A DNA stretch of 64,000 nucleotides, taken from contig NZ_JANCPR020000020.1 in the NCBI RefSeq assembly GCF_028657195.3, positions 62,001 through 126,000 of the forward strand, read 5' to 3'. This DNA is from Streptomyces iconiensis (GTDB taxonomy: Bacteria; Actinomycetota; Actinomycetes; Streptomycetales; Streptomycetaceae). Below are positions 50,792-59,397 of the stretch, piece after piece. The position numbers were made by a program, and so were the translations under genes. The notes below the pieces were generated by a model that was not told the origin of the DNA, searched no databases, and saw only the letters and a list, made by a program, of their open reading frames with translations. Numbering within the stretch: the stretch's first letter is position 1; each line of letters starts with the position of its first letter.

Positions 50792-53205
50792 TCCTGTTCG
50801 GTACCGCAGCGATGGGCCGGGTCGTACGCTCCGGGCTGGGCCGGCGGCGGGTGCAGACAGCGGTGATCGCCGTGGCCACGATGATGGCCGTGGCGTCGGC
50901 CGTGGTCGCCGGGTCGCTGATGGTCGCCGCTGCCGCGCCCTTCGACCACGCCTTCGGGAAACAGCAGGGCGCACACATCACCGCCCAGTTCGACCCGGCC
51001 AAGGCGGGTGCGGCGCAGCTGGCAGAGACCGGAAAGCTGGCCGGGGTCACCGCAAGCGCGGGGCCGTACCCGTCCACGGCGTTCCGCCCGGTGGATCAGG
51101 GCGGCTTTCAACTGCCGACGCTGACCCTGGTCGGGCGGTCGGGACCGGATGGCGACGTGGACCGCGTGGACCTCAAGTCCGGCCGGTGGGCGCAGAAGCC
51201 GGGCGAGATCGTACTCGACGCGTCGTTCGAGGGGCCCGCCATCGGGATCGGCGCCGGCCTGAAGGCTTCGCACACCGCGAACGCCCCCACTCTTTCGGTC
51301 GTCGGCTTCGCCGTGTCGGCCAGCAAGACCGCCGACTCCTGGGCGACTCCCGCGCAGGTCGACGCGCTGGCGTCGGAGGACAGCCCGAGCACGGTTCAGA
51401 TGCTCTACCGCTTCGACTCCGCGAGCACGAAGGAGCGCATCCTCGCCGACCGGAAGAAGCTCGCCGCCTCCGTGGGGTCCGGGGCGCTGCTGGGTACCCA
51501 GTCCTGGCTGGATACCAAACGCGCCGCTGATCAGGGTGCGGCGGCGACCGTTCCGTTCGTGATGGCTTTCGGCATGCTCGGCATCCTGATGTCGGTGATC
51601 ATCGTCAGCAGTGTGATCAGTGGTGCGGTCGGCACCAGCCTGCGCAGGATCGGCATACTCAAAGCCATCGGCTTCACCCCACGCGAGGTCGTACGCGCCT
51701 ACATGGCCCAGGCGCTGATTCCGGCCGGTGCCGGCATCGCCCTGGGGGTCGTCCTGGGGAACCTCCTGGCAGTGCCGCTGCTGGCGGACACCGAGGCGGT
51801 GTACGGCACGGTCTCGCTTTCGGTTGCATGGTGGGTGGACGTCACGGTGCCGGTCGCCGCCCTGGTCATCGTGGGGCTCGCGGCGCTGATTCCCGCACTG
51901 CGGGCCGGAAGACTGCGCACGGTCGAAGCCATCGCGGTCGGCCGGTCGCCGCGCACAGGGCGTGGCCAGTGGGCACACCGGGCGATGGGGATGCTGCCGC
52001 TGCCGCGACCGGTGACCTACGGTCTCGCCACCCCCTTCACACATCCGGTCCGTACCCTCGCAATGCTGCTCGCGGTGGCGTTCGGCACGGTCGCGGCAAC
52101 CTTCGCAGTAGGGCTGACCTCGTCCCTTACCGCGGTCGGCACCTCACAGGACCCCGAGGGCCGTGCCGCGGTCACGGTCACGACCACCAAGCTGAACAAC
52201 GTCGCTCCCCCTCCACCTCCTCCTGCGGGAGGCAGCGCGGCAAAGCCGTCCCCCGCAGGCGGCAGCGTGGCAAGCCCGTCCGAACTCAAGGTTGCCGACC
52301 CGGCGAAGGTGCGATCTGCCATCACGTCGCAGGCGGGCACCAGCTCGTACTACGGCAAGGCCCAGACCGAGGTCGCCGTGGCCGGGGCCTCGGGCTCGGT
52401 TCAGGCCAGCCTCTACGACGGCGATTCGCGCTCGGGCGGCTACGAGATGATTTCCGGGCACTGGATCACCGGTACAGGGCAGGTCGTGGTACCCACGCGC
52501 TTCCTGGAAAGGACCAGCACCAAGGTCGGTGACAAGGTGCGGGTGACCTACGAGAAGGAGACCGCGAACCTGCGGATCGTGGGCGAGTCCTTCGACACCT
52601 CGGGCAGCCAGCTGGAGATCCACATGGACATGGCGAACTTCGCTTCGGCCGAGCCCAGTACCTTCCTCGTCGAGGTGAAGACCGGCCTCTCAGCCGACGA
52701 GTACGCCCAGAAGGTCGGCGCGGTCATACGGCCACTGGGCGGCGACGCCACGACCAACGCCCCCTCGGGGCAGGAGGGCGTCATCCTCATCATGTCCGCG
52801 ATGGCAGTGCTGCTCACCCTGATGCTGGTCTCCGTGGCCGGCCTCGGCGTACTCAACTCCGTAGTCCTGGACACCCGGGAACGCATCCACGACCTGGGCG
52901 TCTGCAAGGCGATCGGCATGTCGCCACGGCAGACCATGAGCCTCGTGCTCTCCTCGGTGACCGCGATCGGCGTGATGGGCGGGCTGATCGGCGTGCCGGC
53001 GGGGTACGCGCTGCACAGCCTCGTCATGCCGGTGATGGGACGTGCCGTAGGCACCACTATGCCGTCGCCGGTCCTCGATGTGTACGAGCCTGTTCAGCTG
53101 CTCCTGCTGGGACTGGGCGGAGTCGTGATCGCGGTACTGGGCGCGCTGATCCCCGCCGGCTGGGCGGCCGGCGCGCGTACGGCCACGGCACTCCGCACCG
53201 AGTAG
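50788..53205 (+). CDS. FtsX/MacB-like ABC permease
   Basis: Large permease of 805 residues with two FtsX repeats: N-terminal TM helix (~24-50), extracytoplasmic domain, a TM bundle (~270-385), another TM near 430, a second external domain with a Pro/Gly/Ser linker (PPPPPPAGGSAAKPSPAGGS), and a final TM bundle (~690-800). Such four-plus-four-helix mechanotransmitters export or sense antimicrobial peptides; the adjacent kinase/regulator suggests a drug or peptide response system. Confidence 0.9.
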   Translation: MILFGTAAMGRVVRSGLGRRRVQTAVIAVATMMAVASAVVAGSLMVAAAAPFDHAFGKQQGAHITAQFDPAKAGAAQLAETGKLAGVTASAGPYPSTAFRPVDQGGFQLPTLTLVGRSGPDGDVDRVDLKSGRWAQKPGEIVLDASFEGPAIGIGAGLKASHTANAPTLSVVGFAVSASKTADSWATPAQVDALASEDSPSTVQMLYRFDSASTKERILADRKKLAASVGSGALLGTQSWLDTKRAADQGAAATVPFVMAFGMLGILMSVIIVSSVISGAVGTSLRRIGILKAIGFTPREVVRAYMAQALIPAGAGIALGVVLGNLLAVPLLADTEAVYGTVSLSVAWWVDVTVPVAALVIVGLAALIPALRAGRLRTVEAIAVGRSPRTGRGQWAHRAMGMLPLPRPVTYGLATPFTHPVRTLAMLLAVAFGTVAATFAVGLTSSLTAVGTSQDPEGRAAVTVTTTKLNNVAPPPPPPAGGSAAKPSPAGGSVASPSELKVADPAKVRSAITSQAGTSSYYGKAQTEVAVAGASGSVQASLYDGDSRSGGYEMISGHWITGTGQVVVPTRFLERTSTKVGDKVRVTYEKETANLRIVGESFDTSGSQLEIHMDMANFASAEPSTFLVEVKTGLSADEYAQKVGAVIRPLGGDATTNAPSGQEGVILIMSAMAVLLTLMLVSVAGLGVLNSVVLDTRERIHDLGVCKAIGMSPRQTMSLVLSSVTAIGVMGGLIGVPAGYALHSLVMPVMGRAVGTTMPSPVLDVYEPVQLLLLGLGGVVIAVLGALIPAGWAAGARTATALRTE

Positions 53206-53210
53206 CGCGT

Positions 53211-53984
53211 TCAGCCCTGCTGCCCGCAGCCGCAGCCCGCGTCACAGCCCGCGCGGCAGCCGCACGTTTCCCGGGCCGTTTCCGGGGTCGTTTCCGTGGC
53301 CGTCTCCCGGGTCGTTTCGGGGAGCGGGGTGGCGGTGTGGGAGGGGGCGCAGCAGCCCTTGCCCTGCCAGGTGTTGCGGCCTTCTTTGAGGGCGATGGCG
53401 GCTATGGCCAGTGCTGCGATCGGGTCGGCCCAGGACCAGCCGAGGGTGGAGTTGAGTACGAGGCCGAGGAGGAGGACGGCGGACAGGTAGGTGCACAGCA
53501 GGGTCTGCTGGGAGTCGGCCACCGCCGATGCCGAGCCCAGCTCGCGGCCGGCCCTGCGTTGGGCGGCCGACAGGAACGGCATCACGGCCAGGGACAGCGC
53601 CGCCAACACGATGCCGGCGGGGGAGTGTTCGGCCTCGCCCGCGCCGGTCAGTGCGCGGACCGCGTCGAGGGTGACGTACGCGGCGAGCACGAAGAACGAG
53701 AGCGCGATGATCCGCAGCGCGACCCTCTCGCGCGCTTGCCGTACCGCGTGGTCGCGGGCCGAGAACTGCCAGGCGACAGCGGCTGCGGAGGAGACCTCGA
53801 TGACCGAGTCCAGGCCGAAGCCGATCAGTGCGGTGGAGGAGGCGAGGGTTCCGGCGGTGAGTGCGGCGATCGCCTCGATGACGTTGTAGGTGATGGTCGC
53901 CGCGACCAGGAGGCGTATGCGGCGCGCGAGTACGTCCCGGCGGGCTGGGGCCGCCGGGACGTCGAGGCGTGTGTCCGCCGCCAT
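53211..53984 (-). CDS. Cation diffusion facilitator with Cys-rich tail
   Basis: Metal exporter-like membrane protein of 257 residues with about six helices (TYNVIEAIAALTAGTLASSTALIGFGLDSVIEVSSA carries the first metal-site residues; VADSQQTLLC the second). The C-terminus has Thr/Glu repeats then CGCRAGCDAGCGCGQQG, seven Cys that could bind soft metals. It lies next to a CmtR-like sensor with a 1-bp gap, so Cd, Pb or Zn efflux is the best guess. Confidence 0.85.
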   Translation of the reverse strand: MAADTRLDVPAAPARRDVLARRIRLLVAATITYNVIEAIAALTAGTLASSTALIGFGLDSVIEVSSAAAVAWQFSARDHAVRQARERVALRIIALSFFVLAAYVTLDAVRALTGAGEAEHSPAGIVLAALSLAVMPFLSAAQRRAGRELGSASAVADSQQTLLCTYLSAVLLLGLVLNSTLGWSWADPIAALAIAAIALKEGRNTWQGKGCCAPSHTATPLPETTRETATETTPETARETCGCRAGCDAGCGCGQQG

Positions 53985-53985
53985 C

Positions 53986-54321
53986 TCAGCAGCAGCCCTT
54001 CGTCTCCGCGTCCGGGCACGTCTTGTCCGCCGCGACCGCGAGGACGGTGGTGCGCAGGTCGTCGAGTGCGTGGCCGAGGCGTGCGTCGGCCAGCTCGTAA
54101 CGGCTGCGGCGTCCCTCGGGTACGGCGACGACCAGGCCGCAGTCGCGCAGGCACGCCAGCTGGTTGGACAGCCGGGTCCGCGAGATGCCGAGCGTCTCGG
54201 CGAGGTCGGAGGGGTAGGCCGGTGCGTCGCGCAGCGCGAGCAGCAGCCGGCAGCGGATCGGGTCGGCCAGCGCCCGGCCGAACCGGGTCAGCGCTTCGAG
54301 GTCGGTTGCGAGGGTCAGCAT
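53986..54321 (-). CDS. CmtR-like ArsR-family metal sensor
   Basis: ArsR/SmtB repressor of 111 residues very close to mycobacterial CmtR, the Cd(II)/Pb(II) sensor. All three CmtR ligands are present at identical positions: C57 and C61 (LACLRDC in the recognition region) and C102 (KTCPDAE). A further CC ends the protein. ATG at 54321 matches CmtR's start (MLT) but has no ribosome site, so translation is probably leaderless or starts at 54354. Confidence 0.92.
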   Translation of the reverse strand: MLTLATDLEALTRFGRALADPIRCRLLLALRDAPAYPSDLAETLGISRTRLSNQLACLRDCGLVVAVPEGRRSRYELADARLGHALDDLRTTVLAVAADKTCPDAETKGCC

Positions 54322-54335
54322 GGAAGGAGACAGTA

Positions 54336-54365
54336 CACGAGATCGTGAATTCATGGAATCGTGAA
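54336..54365. promoter_or_regulatory. Operator region of the CmtR-like gene
   Basis: Contains the palindrome CACGAGATCGTG (54336-54347) and two direct copies of ATCGTGAA (54342 and 54358), immediately upstream of the ATG at 54321. Likely binding site for the repressor. Confidence 0.5.
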
Positions 54366-54403
54366 CCGGTCGCCACCACCGAGCCGGTCCGGAGTTCGTG
54401 CCT

Positions 54404-54451
54404 TACGCGTAAGCGGTCAGGAGCGCGTACGCGTAAGCGGTCAGGAGCGCG
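54404..54451. repeat. Perfect 24-bp tandem duplication
   Basis: Two identical, adjacent 24-bp units starting TACGCGTAAGCGGTCAGG. It lies in the 220-bp spacer between the divergently facing ends of the CmtR-like and AraC genes; a run of TCGT(T/C)CCTCG-like repeats follows to ~54535. Confidence 0.9.
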
Positions 54452-54581
54452 CGTCCCAGGAGCTTTGTCTCGTCGCTTCTCGATGCTCCTCGTCACTCCT
54501 CGTTGCTTCTTGTCGTTCCTCGTCGTTCCTCGTCCATCGCTCTGGTCTTGTTCCGCAGCCTGCGCGGCCCGCACCTGCGGC

Positions 54582-55529
54582 TCAGGTGTTGCCGGTGATC
54601 ATCTGCCTGGAGCGCTTGCGAAGACGGGAGCGGTACTCGCCCGGGGGCATGCCGCGGGCACGTCGGAAGGCGCGGCTGAAGGCGTGCGGAGAGGCGTAGC
54701 CGACCGCGCCGGAGATCGACTCGACCGGCTCGTCGGTGTCGCGGAGCCGGACGGACGCCAGGTCCATGCGCCACTGCGTCACATACGCGCCCGGCGTCTG
54801 TCCGAGTGCTGACCGGAAGTGCCTGGACAGAGTCGTTCGGGAGACCGCGGTCGTGGCCGCAAGGGACTCGGTGGTCCAGGGGTGTTCCGGTCGGCCGTGC
54901 ACACATGCCAGGGCGTCGCGCACGACCGGATCACGCATCGCGGCCAGCCATGAGCCGGACTGCTTCTCCGGGTGGCGGGCCAGCCAGACGCGTACGAACT
55001 GGATGAGCAGAAGGTCGACGATGCTGTTGACGGCGGCGGTGGTGCCGGCCTGCGGCTGCGCCAGCTCCGCAGTAAGAAGCTCGACGGTCTTTCTGAGCTG
55101 TGCGTTCTCCCGGCTCGTGACGTGCATCGGGCGGACGAGGGAGGTGAGCACCGGCGTACTCACCTCCGGGTCCTGCTCGTAGCGCAGGACGAGCACTTCC
55201 GTCTGCGCCGGTGTCGAGCCCAGATGCAGGGCGCTGCCGTCGGTGAGGGCCCGGGCCGTCGCCTTCCGGTCACAGGGGCCCATCGTCGTACCGGACCCGC
55301 CGGCTATCCCGTGCGCTGTGCCCGGCGGCAACAGGACGGCGTCTCCTGCCCGCACCTCCAGGGGTTTACCGCCCGGGACATGGAGCCACATCGTGCCGCG
55401 GGACACCACGTGCAGTGCCGCTCCCGGAGAGGCGTCCAGCCACAGGCCCCAGGTTCCTCCGGCCTTGAGTACGACCCCGAGCGCCCCTCGCGCGCCCGAT
55501 ACACGTATGGCCTCCGTGAGTACGTCCAT
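54582..55529 (-). CDS. AraC-family regulator with cupin N-terminus
   Basis: Regulator of 315 residues: cupin-like ligand domain (~1-180; VSRGTMWLHVPGGKPLEVRAGDAVLLPPGT) and the AraC double helix-turn-helix (~215-315; SLAATTAVSRTTLSRHFR and ISGAVGYASPHAFSRAFRRARGMPPGEYR). The ATG at 55529 starts exactly at the conserved domain. The frame stays open upstream to a GTG at 55676 that overlaps the stop of the MDR reductase (GTGA) and would add 49 residues made of 8-residue repeats. It likely controls the reductase. Confidence 0.87.
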   Translation of the reverse strand: MDVLTEAIRVSGARGALGVVLKAGGTWGLWLDASPGAALHVVSRGTMWLHVPGGKPLEVRAGDAVLLPPGTAHGIAGGSGTTMGPCDRKATARALTDGSALHLGSTPAQTEVLVLRYEQDPEVSTPVLTSLVRPMHVTSRENAQLRKTVELLTAELAQPQAGTTAAVNSIVDLLLIQFVRVWLARHPEKQSGSWLAAMRDPVVRDALACVHGRPEHPWTTESLAATTAVSRTTLSRHFRSALGQTPGAYVTQWRMDLASVRLRDTDEPVESISGAVGYASPHAFSRAFRRARGMPPGEYRSRLRKRSRQMITGNT

Positions 55530-55541
55530 CGGTCCATTCTT

Positions 55542-55682
55542 GTCGACGGGGGTCAGGCCATGGTCGGCGGTGAGGGGCAGACCACGTCTGTCGGCGAGGA
55601 GCAGAGCATGCCCGTCGGCGAGGGGCGGACCACGTCCGTCGACGGGTGTCAGGCCGTGTCCGTCGGCGGGCGTCACGTCACG
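55542..55682. repeat. 21/24/27-bp degenerate tandem repeats
   Basis: Six units starting GTCG(G/A)CG at 55542, 55563, 55590, 55614, 55638 and 55662, with lengths 21, 27, 24, 24, 24 and 21 bp, all multiples of three. In the AraC frame they encode 8-residue units such as TPVDGRGP, PLADGHAL and PLTADHGL. Confidence 0.8.
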
Positions 55683-56581
55683 GCGAGAACGATCTTTCCG
55701 TGCACCTTTCGCGCGAACAGTGCGCGGACGGCGTCGTCCACGTCCTGCCAGTCGCCTCGCAGTCCGACCGGTGCCGAGAGCCTTCCGGCGGCCATGAGGC
55801 CCAGCAGGTCTGTCAGTTCCCCGCTGGTCGGTGTCATGTCGCCGTAGGTGGTGATGCTGCGGGGTTCGCCGAAGCCAAACAAGGTTCCTGACGGGAACGT
55901 GGTGTCCTGCCCCGAGGAGTAACCGACCACGTGGATGGTGCCGCCCTCGGCGAGAAGATTCCACGCCTGGGCCACCAGGGGACCGCCGACCGTGTCCAGT
56001 ACGAGGTCGAACCGGCACTCCGTCCCGGCCAGGTCGCTCAGGACGTTGTCGGCCCCGAGTTCGCGGAGTCCGGCGGCCCGGTCGGGCGAACCCACGAGTG
56101 CCGTCACCCGGGCGCCCGCCAGCGCCGCCAACTGGACGGCGAAGTGCCCCACGCCCCCGCTGGCGCCGGTGACCAGGACATCGCGCGCCAGCAGTGCACG
56201 CTTGCGCAGCACCCGCAGTGCGGTGACTCCGGCGATCCCCAGCGCGGCACCGTCGGCCAGGTCCACGCCCTCGGGGACGGTGCCGAGCGAGGCGGGACTG
56301 ACCGCCACCCGTTCCGCCCACGCGTGGGCGGACATTCCCAGCGCGACGCGCGTACCTGCGGGCGGCCCCGAGCCGTCGGATGCGGCGCGCACCACGACGC
56401 CGGCCGCGTCGTGGCCGTGCACGGCCCCGGCCGGCCACTGGTGCACGTAATTCAGCTCTCCGAAGTTGAGAGCGATGTGCCGTATCTCGACCAACGCCTC
56501 GTCGCTGGACGGCACGGGCTCATCGACATCGGCGAACCGGACGGGTCCGGCCTCGCCGTGATCGACCACAAGGGCGCGCAT
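55673..56581 (-). CDS. Zinc-binding-type MDR oxidoreductase
   Basis: Medium-chain dehydrogenase/reductase of 302 residues. GroES-like half with ALNFGELNYVHQWPAGAVHGHDAAGVV; Rossmann half with DVLVTGASGGVGHFAVQLAALAGARV; C-terminal HGKIVLAV. No structural-zinc cysteines, so it is a quinone-reductase-like member. It lies upstream of the AraC regulator on the same strand. Confidence 0.88.
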   Translation of the reverse strand: MRALVVDHGEAGPVRFADVDEPVPSSDEALVEIRHIALNFGELNYVHQWPAGAVHGHDAAGVVVRAASDGSGPPAGTRVALGMSAHAWAERVAVSPASLGTVPEGVDLADGAALGIAGVTALRVLRKRALLARDVLVTGASGGVGHFAVQLAALAGARVTALVGSPDRAAGLRELGADNVLSDLAGTECRFDLVLDTVGGPLVAQAWNLLAEGGTIHVVGYSSGQDTTFPSGTLFGFGEPRSITTYGDMTPTSGELTDLLGLMAAGRLSAPVGLRGDWQDVDDAVRALFARKVHGKIVLAVT

Positions 56582-56999
56582 GGGTGTGTTTCCTTCTCTC
56601 GTGGGTGGGTGCGCCTGAAGGCTCGGCGCGGCAGTGGACGGAGTGCGCGAATGCGCGCCGCCGCCCCTTTGAAGCGGTGCCGCCGCCTCTTTGAAACGGC
56701 CCTGCCGCCTTCGTGGAACGGTGCTTCCGCTTCCTTGGAAGCCTACGCAGGGCCGGCACAGCGACCAGCCCCGTGAGTGCCGATCAGTTGACGATCTGTG
56801 TCAGTGCGGCTCGGGCGCGGAGTGAGCGGCTCGCGCCTGGAGTGAGGGGCCCGGCCGACAGGTGCGGCTCTTCGTGTCGCTCGGGGGTGATCTTCCCGCG
56901 CCGACCCATTGACCTGCTCAGACGTACGGCCGTAACGTCCGACCTCTCAAAGGGAATTCGGGTTCCGCATCGCGGAATCATGATGAGGGGTGGCAGCGG
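56582..56999. other. Intergenic region upstream of the NCS1 permease
   Basis: No gene in 418 bp. It has four 22-bp tandem repeats at 56655-56742 and, nearer the permease, an A/T-richer stretch (CTTCGTGTCGC... to CAAAGGGAATTCGGG) that should contain the permease promoter, though I cannot assign boxes. Confidence 0.55.
56655..56742. repeat. Four 22-bp tandem repeats
   Basis: Units at 56655, 56677, 56699 and 56721, each containing CCGC(C/T) followed by a C/T run and (TTTGAA or GTGGAA/TTGGAA) then (A/G)CG. The exact 22-bp spacing is two helical turns, as for phased protein-binding sites. Confidence 0.8.
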
Positions 57000-58478
57000 A
57001 TGACCACGGCTCAGGACACCTCGATCGCCCCGGTCGTCGAGACCAGCCCCCGGCTCTACAGTCATGACCTCGCTCCCACCAAGAAGGAAGGGCGCAAGTG
57101 GGGCGCGTACAGCGTCTTCACGTTGTGGGGCAACGACGTGCACAGCCTGGGCAACTACGCCTTCGCGATCGGGCTGTTCGCGCTCGGGATGAGCGTGTGG
57201 GACATCCTGCTGGCGTTCGTCTTCGGGTCGGTGCTGCTGTTCGTCCTGCTGTGCCTCTCCGGCTACATGGGCCACAGGACGGGCGTGCCGTTCCCGGTGA
57301 TGAGCCGGATCTCGTTCGGGATCAGGGGCGCCCAACTCCCCGCCATGGTGCGCGGGTTCGTGGCGATCGCCTGGTTCGGTATCCAGACCTACCTGGCCTC
57401 CGTGGTGCTCTCCACGCTGGCGATGGCCATGGCACCGGGGCTCGCCTCCTGGAACGGCAACTCCTTTCTCGGCCTCTCCACCCTCGGCTGGTGTTCCTTC
57501 CTGCTGCTGTGGGCCGTGCAGGTGGTGATCGTCAGCTTCGGCATGGACGTCATCCGCAAGTACATCGAACTGGCGGCGCCCGCCGTGCTGCTCACCATGC
57601 TCGCGCTGGCCGTCTGGATGTTCGTCAAGGCGGACGGCTCCATCGCCGTCTCGGCGGGAGACCCGTTCACGGGCGGTACGCGCTGGCTGCACATCCTGGA
57701 GGCGTCGGCCCTGTGGGTCGTCATCTACGGCACGTTCGTACTGAACTTCTGCGACTTCACCCGCTCCGCGAAGAGCAACCGTGCGATCGTGCGCGGCAAC
57801 CTGATCGGCATCCCGCTCAACATGCTGTTCTTCGCCGGCATCGTCGTCGTGCTCAGCGGCGCGCAGTTCACGCTGAACGGCGAGATCGTCACCAACCCGG
57901 CCGACATCGTGCGCACGATCCCCAGCATGATCCTGCTGGCCGCCGCCTCGCTGGCGCTGATCGTGCTGACGATCGCGGTCAATCTGATGGCCAACTTCGT
58001 CGCGCCCGTCTACATGCTGGTCAACCTCTTCCCGCGCACGCTCACCTTCCGCCGCAGCGGGATCATCAGCGCCCTGATCGGCCTGGTCATCCTCCCCTGG
58101 AACCTCTACGACAGTCCCGTGGTCGTCTCCTACTTCCTCGGCGGCCTCGGAGCGCTGCTCGGGCCCGTCTTCGGCATCGTCATGGCCGACTACTGGGTGA
58201 TCAGGAAGACCAAGGTCAACGTGCCCGATCTCTATACGGAGGACCCGGCCGGCGCCTACCACTACCGGCGCGGCGTCAACCCGAAGGCGGTCGGCGCCTT
58301 CGTCCCCTCGGCCGCGATCGCGGTCGTCCTCGCGCTGGTGCCCTTCTTCGAGGCCGTGTCCGGGTTCTCGTGGTTCATCGGCGCCGTGCTGGCCGGGCTG
58401 CTGTACCTCGCCTTCAAGGGCAGCCCGCGGCCCTACGAGGACGTGGACGGCGAGGCCATCGCCGTACCGAGCGCGTAG
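57000..58478 (+). CDS. NCS1-family permease (hydantoin/allantoin/nucleobase)
   Basis: Nucleobase:cation symporter-1 of 492 residues with 12 helices. N-terminal LYSHDLAPTKKEGRKWGAYS, WGNDVHSLGNYAFAIGL and GIRGAQLPAMVRGFVAIAWFGIQT are family hallmarks and include substrate-contacting Trp and Asn positions. The racemase-like gene 65 bp downstream points to a hydantoin-type or allantoin substrate. GGGGTGGCAGCGG precedes the ATG. Confidence 0.92.
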   Translation: MTTAQDTSIAPVVETSPRLYSHDLAPTKKEGRKWGAYSVFTLWGNDVHSLGNYAFAIGLFALGMSVWDILLAFVFGSVLLFVLLCLSGYMGHRTGVPFPVMSRISFGIRGAQLPAMVRGFVAIAWFGIQTYLASVVLSTLAMAMAPGLASWNGNSFLGLSTLGWCSFLLLWAVQVVIVSFGMDVIRKYIELAAPAVLLTMLALAVWMFVKADGSIAVSAGDPFTGGTRWLHILEASALWVVIYGTFVLNFCDFTRSAKSNRAIVRGNLIGIPLNMLFFAGIVVVLSGAQFTLNGEIVTNPADIVRTIPSMILLAAASLALIVLTIAVNLMANFVAPVYMLVNLFPRTLTFRRSGIISALIGLVILPWNLYDSPVVVSYFLGGLGALLGPVFGIVMADYWVIRKTKVNVPDLYTEDPAGAYHYRRGVNPKAVGAFVPSAAIAVVLALVPFFEAVSGFSWFIGAVLAGLLYLAFKGSPRPYEDVDGEAIAVPSA

Positions 58479-58543
58479 GCCGCGCCCGCACAACGCGGCC
58501 CCACACAAGCGCGTTCCGCGCGCCCGCACAGAGAGACCGCCCC

Positions 58544-59266
58544 ATGCGCATCCTTGTCGCCAACGTCAACACCACCGAGTCGATGACCAGGAGCATCGGC
58601 GCGCAGGCCGCCGCCGTCGCGGCGCCGGGCACCGAGATCGTGCCGCTGACGCCCGCTTTCGGAGCCGAGTCCGTCGAGGGCAACTACGAGAGCTACCTCG
58701 CGGCCGTCGCCGTGATGGAGACCGTGCGCGCGTACCCGGAGCCGTACGACGCCGTCATCCAGGCCGGTTACGGCGAGCACGGGCGCGAGGGGCTTCAGGA
58801 GCTGCTGGACGTGCCCGTCGTGGACATCACCGAGGCGGCTGCCTCCACGGCGCAGTACCTCGGTCACCGGTACTCCGTCGTCACCACCCTCGACCGCACC
58901 GTGCCGCTCATCGAGGACCGGCTCAAGCTCGCGGGTCTCACCGACCGCTGCGCCTCCGTACGGGCCAGCGGCATGGCCGTTCTCGATCTGGAACGTGACC
59001 CGGAGGCCGCCGTCGAGGCCATCGCCGAGCAGGCCGTACGGGCCGTCGAGGACGACAGGGCCGAGGTCATCTGCCTGGGCTGCGGCGGCATGTCGGGGCT
59101 CGCCGAACGTGTCGTCGCGCGTACCGGGGCGCCCGTGGTGGACGGCGTCGCCGCTGCCGTCACCGTCGCCGAGTCCCTCGTACGGCTGGGGCTCACCACT
59201 TCGAAGGTCCGCACCTACGCGCCGCCGCGCCCCAAGCACATCAGGAACTGGCCGCCGACCGGCTGA
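58544..59266 (+). CDS. Asp/Glu/hydantoin racemase-family protein lacking one Cys
   Basis: Protein of 240 residues of the Asp/Glu/hydantoin racemase family (RILVANVNTTESMT; VVTTLDRTVPLIEDRL; GVAAAVTVAESLVRLG). The second catalytic Cys is C180 in LGCGGM. The first, expected near residue 74-76 in a CF/GD motif, is absent: the segment reads IQAGYGEHGRE. With only one Cys it may not racemise by the two-base mechanism and could be a related hydantoin or allantoin-processing enzyme. Encoded with the NCS1 permease. Confidence 0.87.
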   Translation: MRILVANVNTTESMTRSIGAQAAAVAAPGTEIVPLTPAFGAESVEGNYESYLAAVAVMETVRAYPEPYDAVIQAGYGEHGREGLQELLDVPVVDITEAAASTAQYLGHRYSVVTTLDRTVPLIEDRLKLAGLTDRCASVRASGMAVLDLERDPEAAVEAIAEQAVRAVEDDRAEVICLGCGGMSGLAERVVARTGAPVVDGVAAAVTVAESLVRLGLTTSKVRTYAPPRPKHIRNWPPTG

Positions 59267-59292
59267 AGTACCGGCTGGTCGCTGACCGAGGT

Positions 59293-59352
59293 GTCGGCTG
59301 AAGCGTCAACTGAGGTGCCGACTGAGGCGTCGGCTGAAGCGCCGACTGATGT
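59293..59352. repeat. Five 12-bp tandem repeats after the racemase gene
   Basis: Units GTCGGCTGAAGC, GTCAACTGAGGT, GCCGACTGAGGC, GTCGGCTGAAGC, GCCGACTGATGT. They sit 26 bp past the stop and, in the racemase frame, would read as 4-residue units SAEA-STEV-PTEA-SAEA-PTDV. Confidence 0.85.
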
Positions 59353-59397
59353 GCGGTGCCCCGCGCGTCCCGTACTGGGCCGCGCGAGGCGCCGGTG

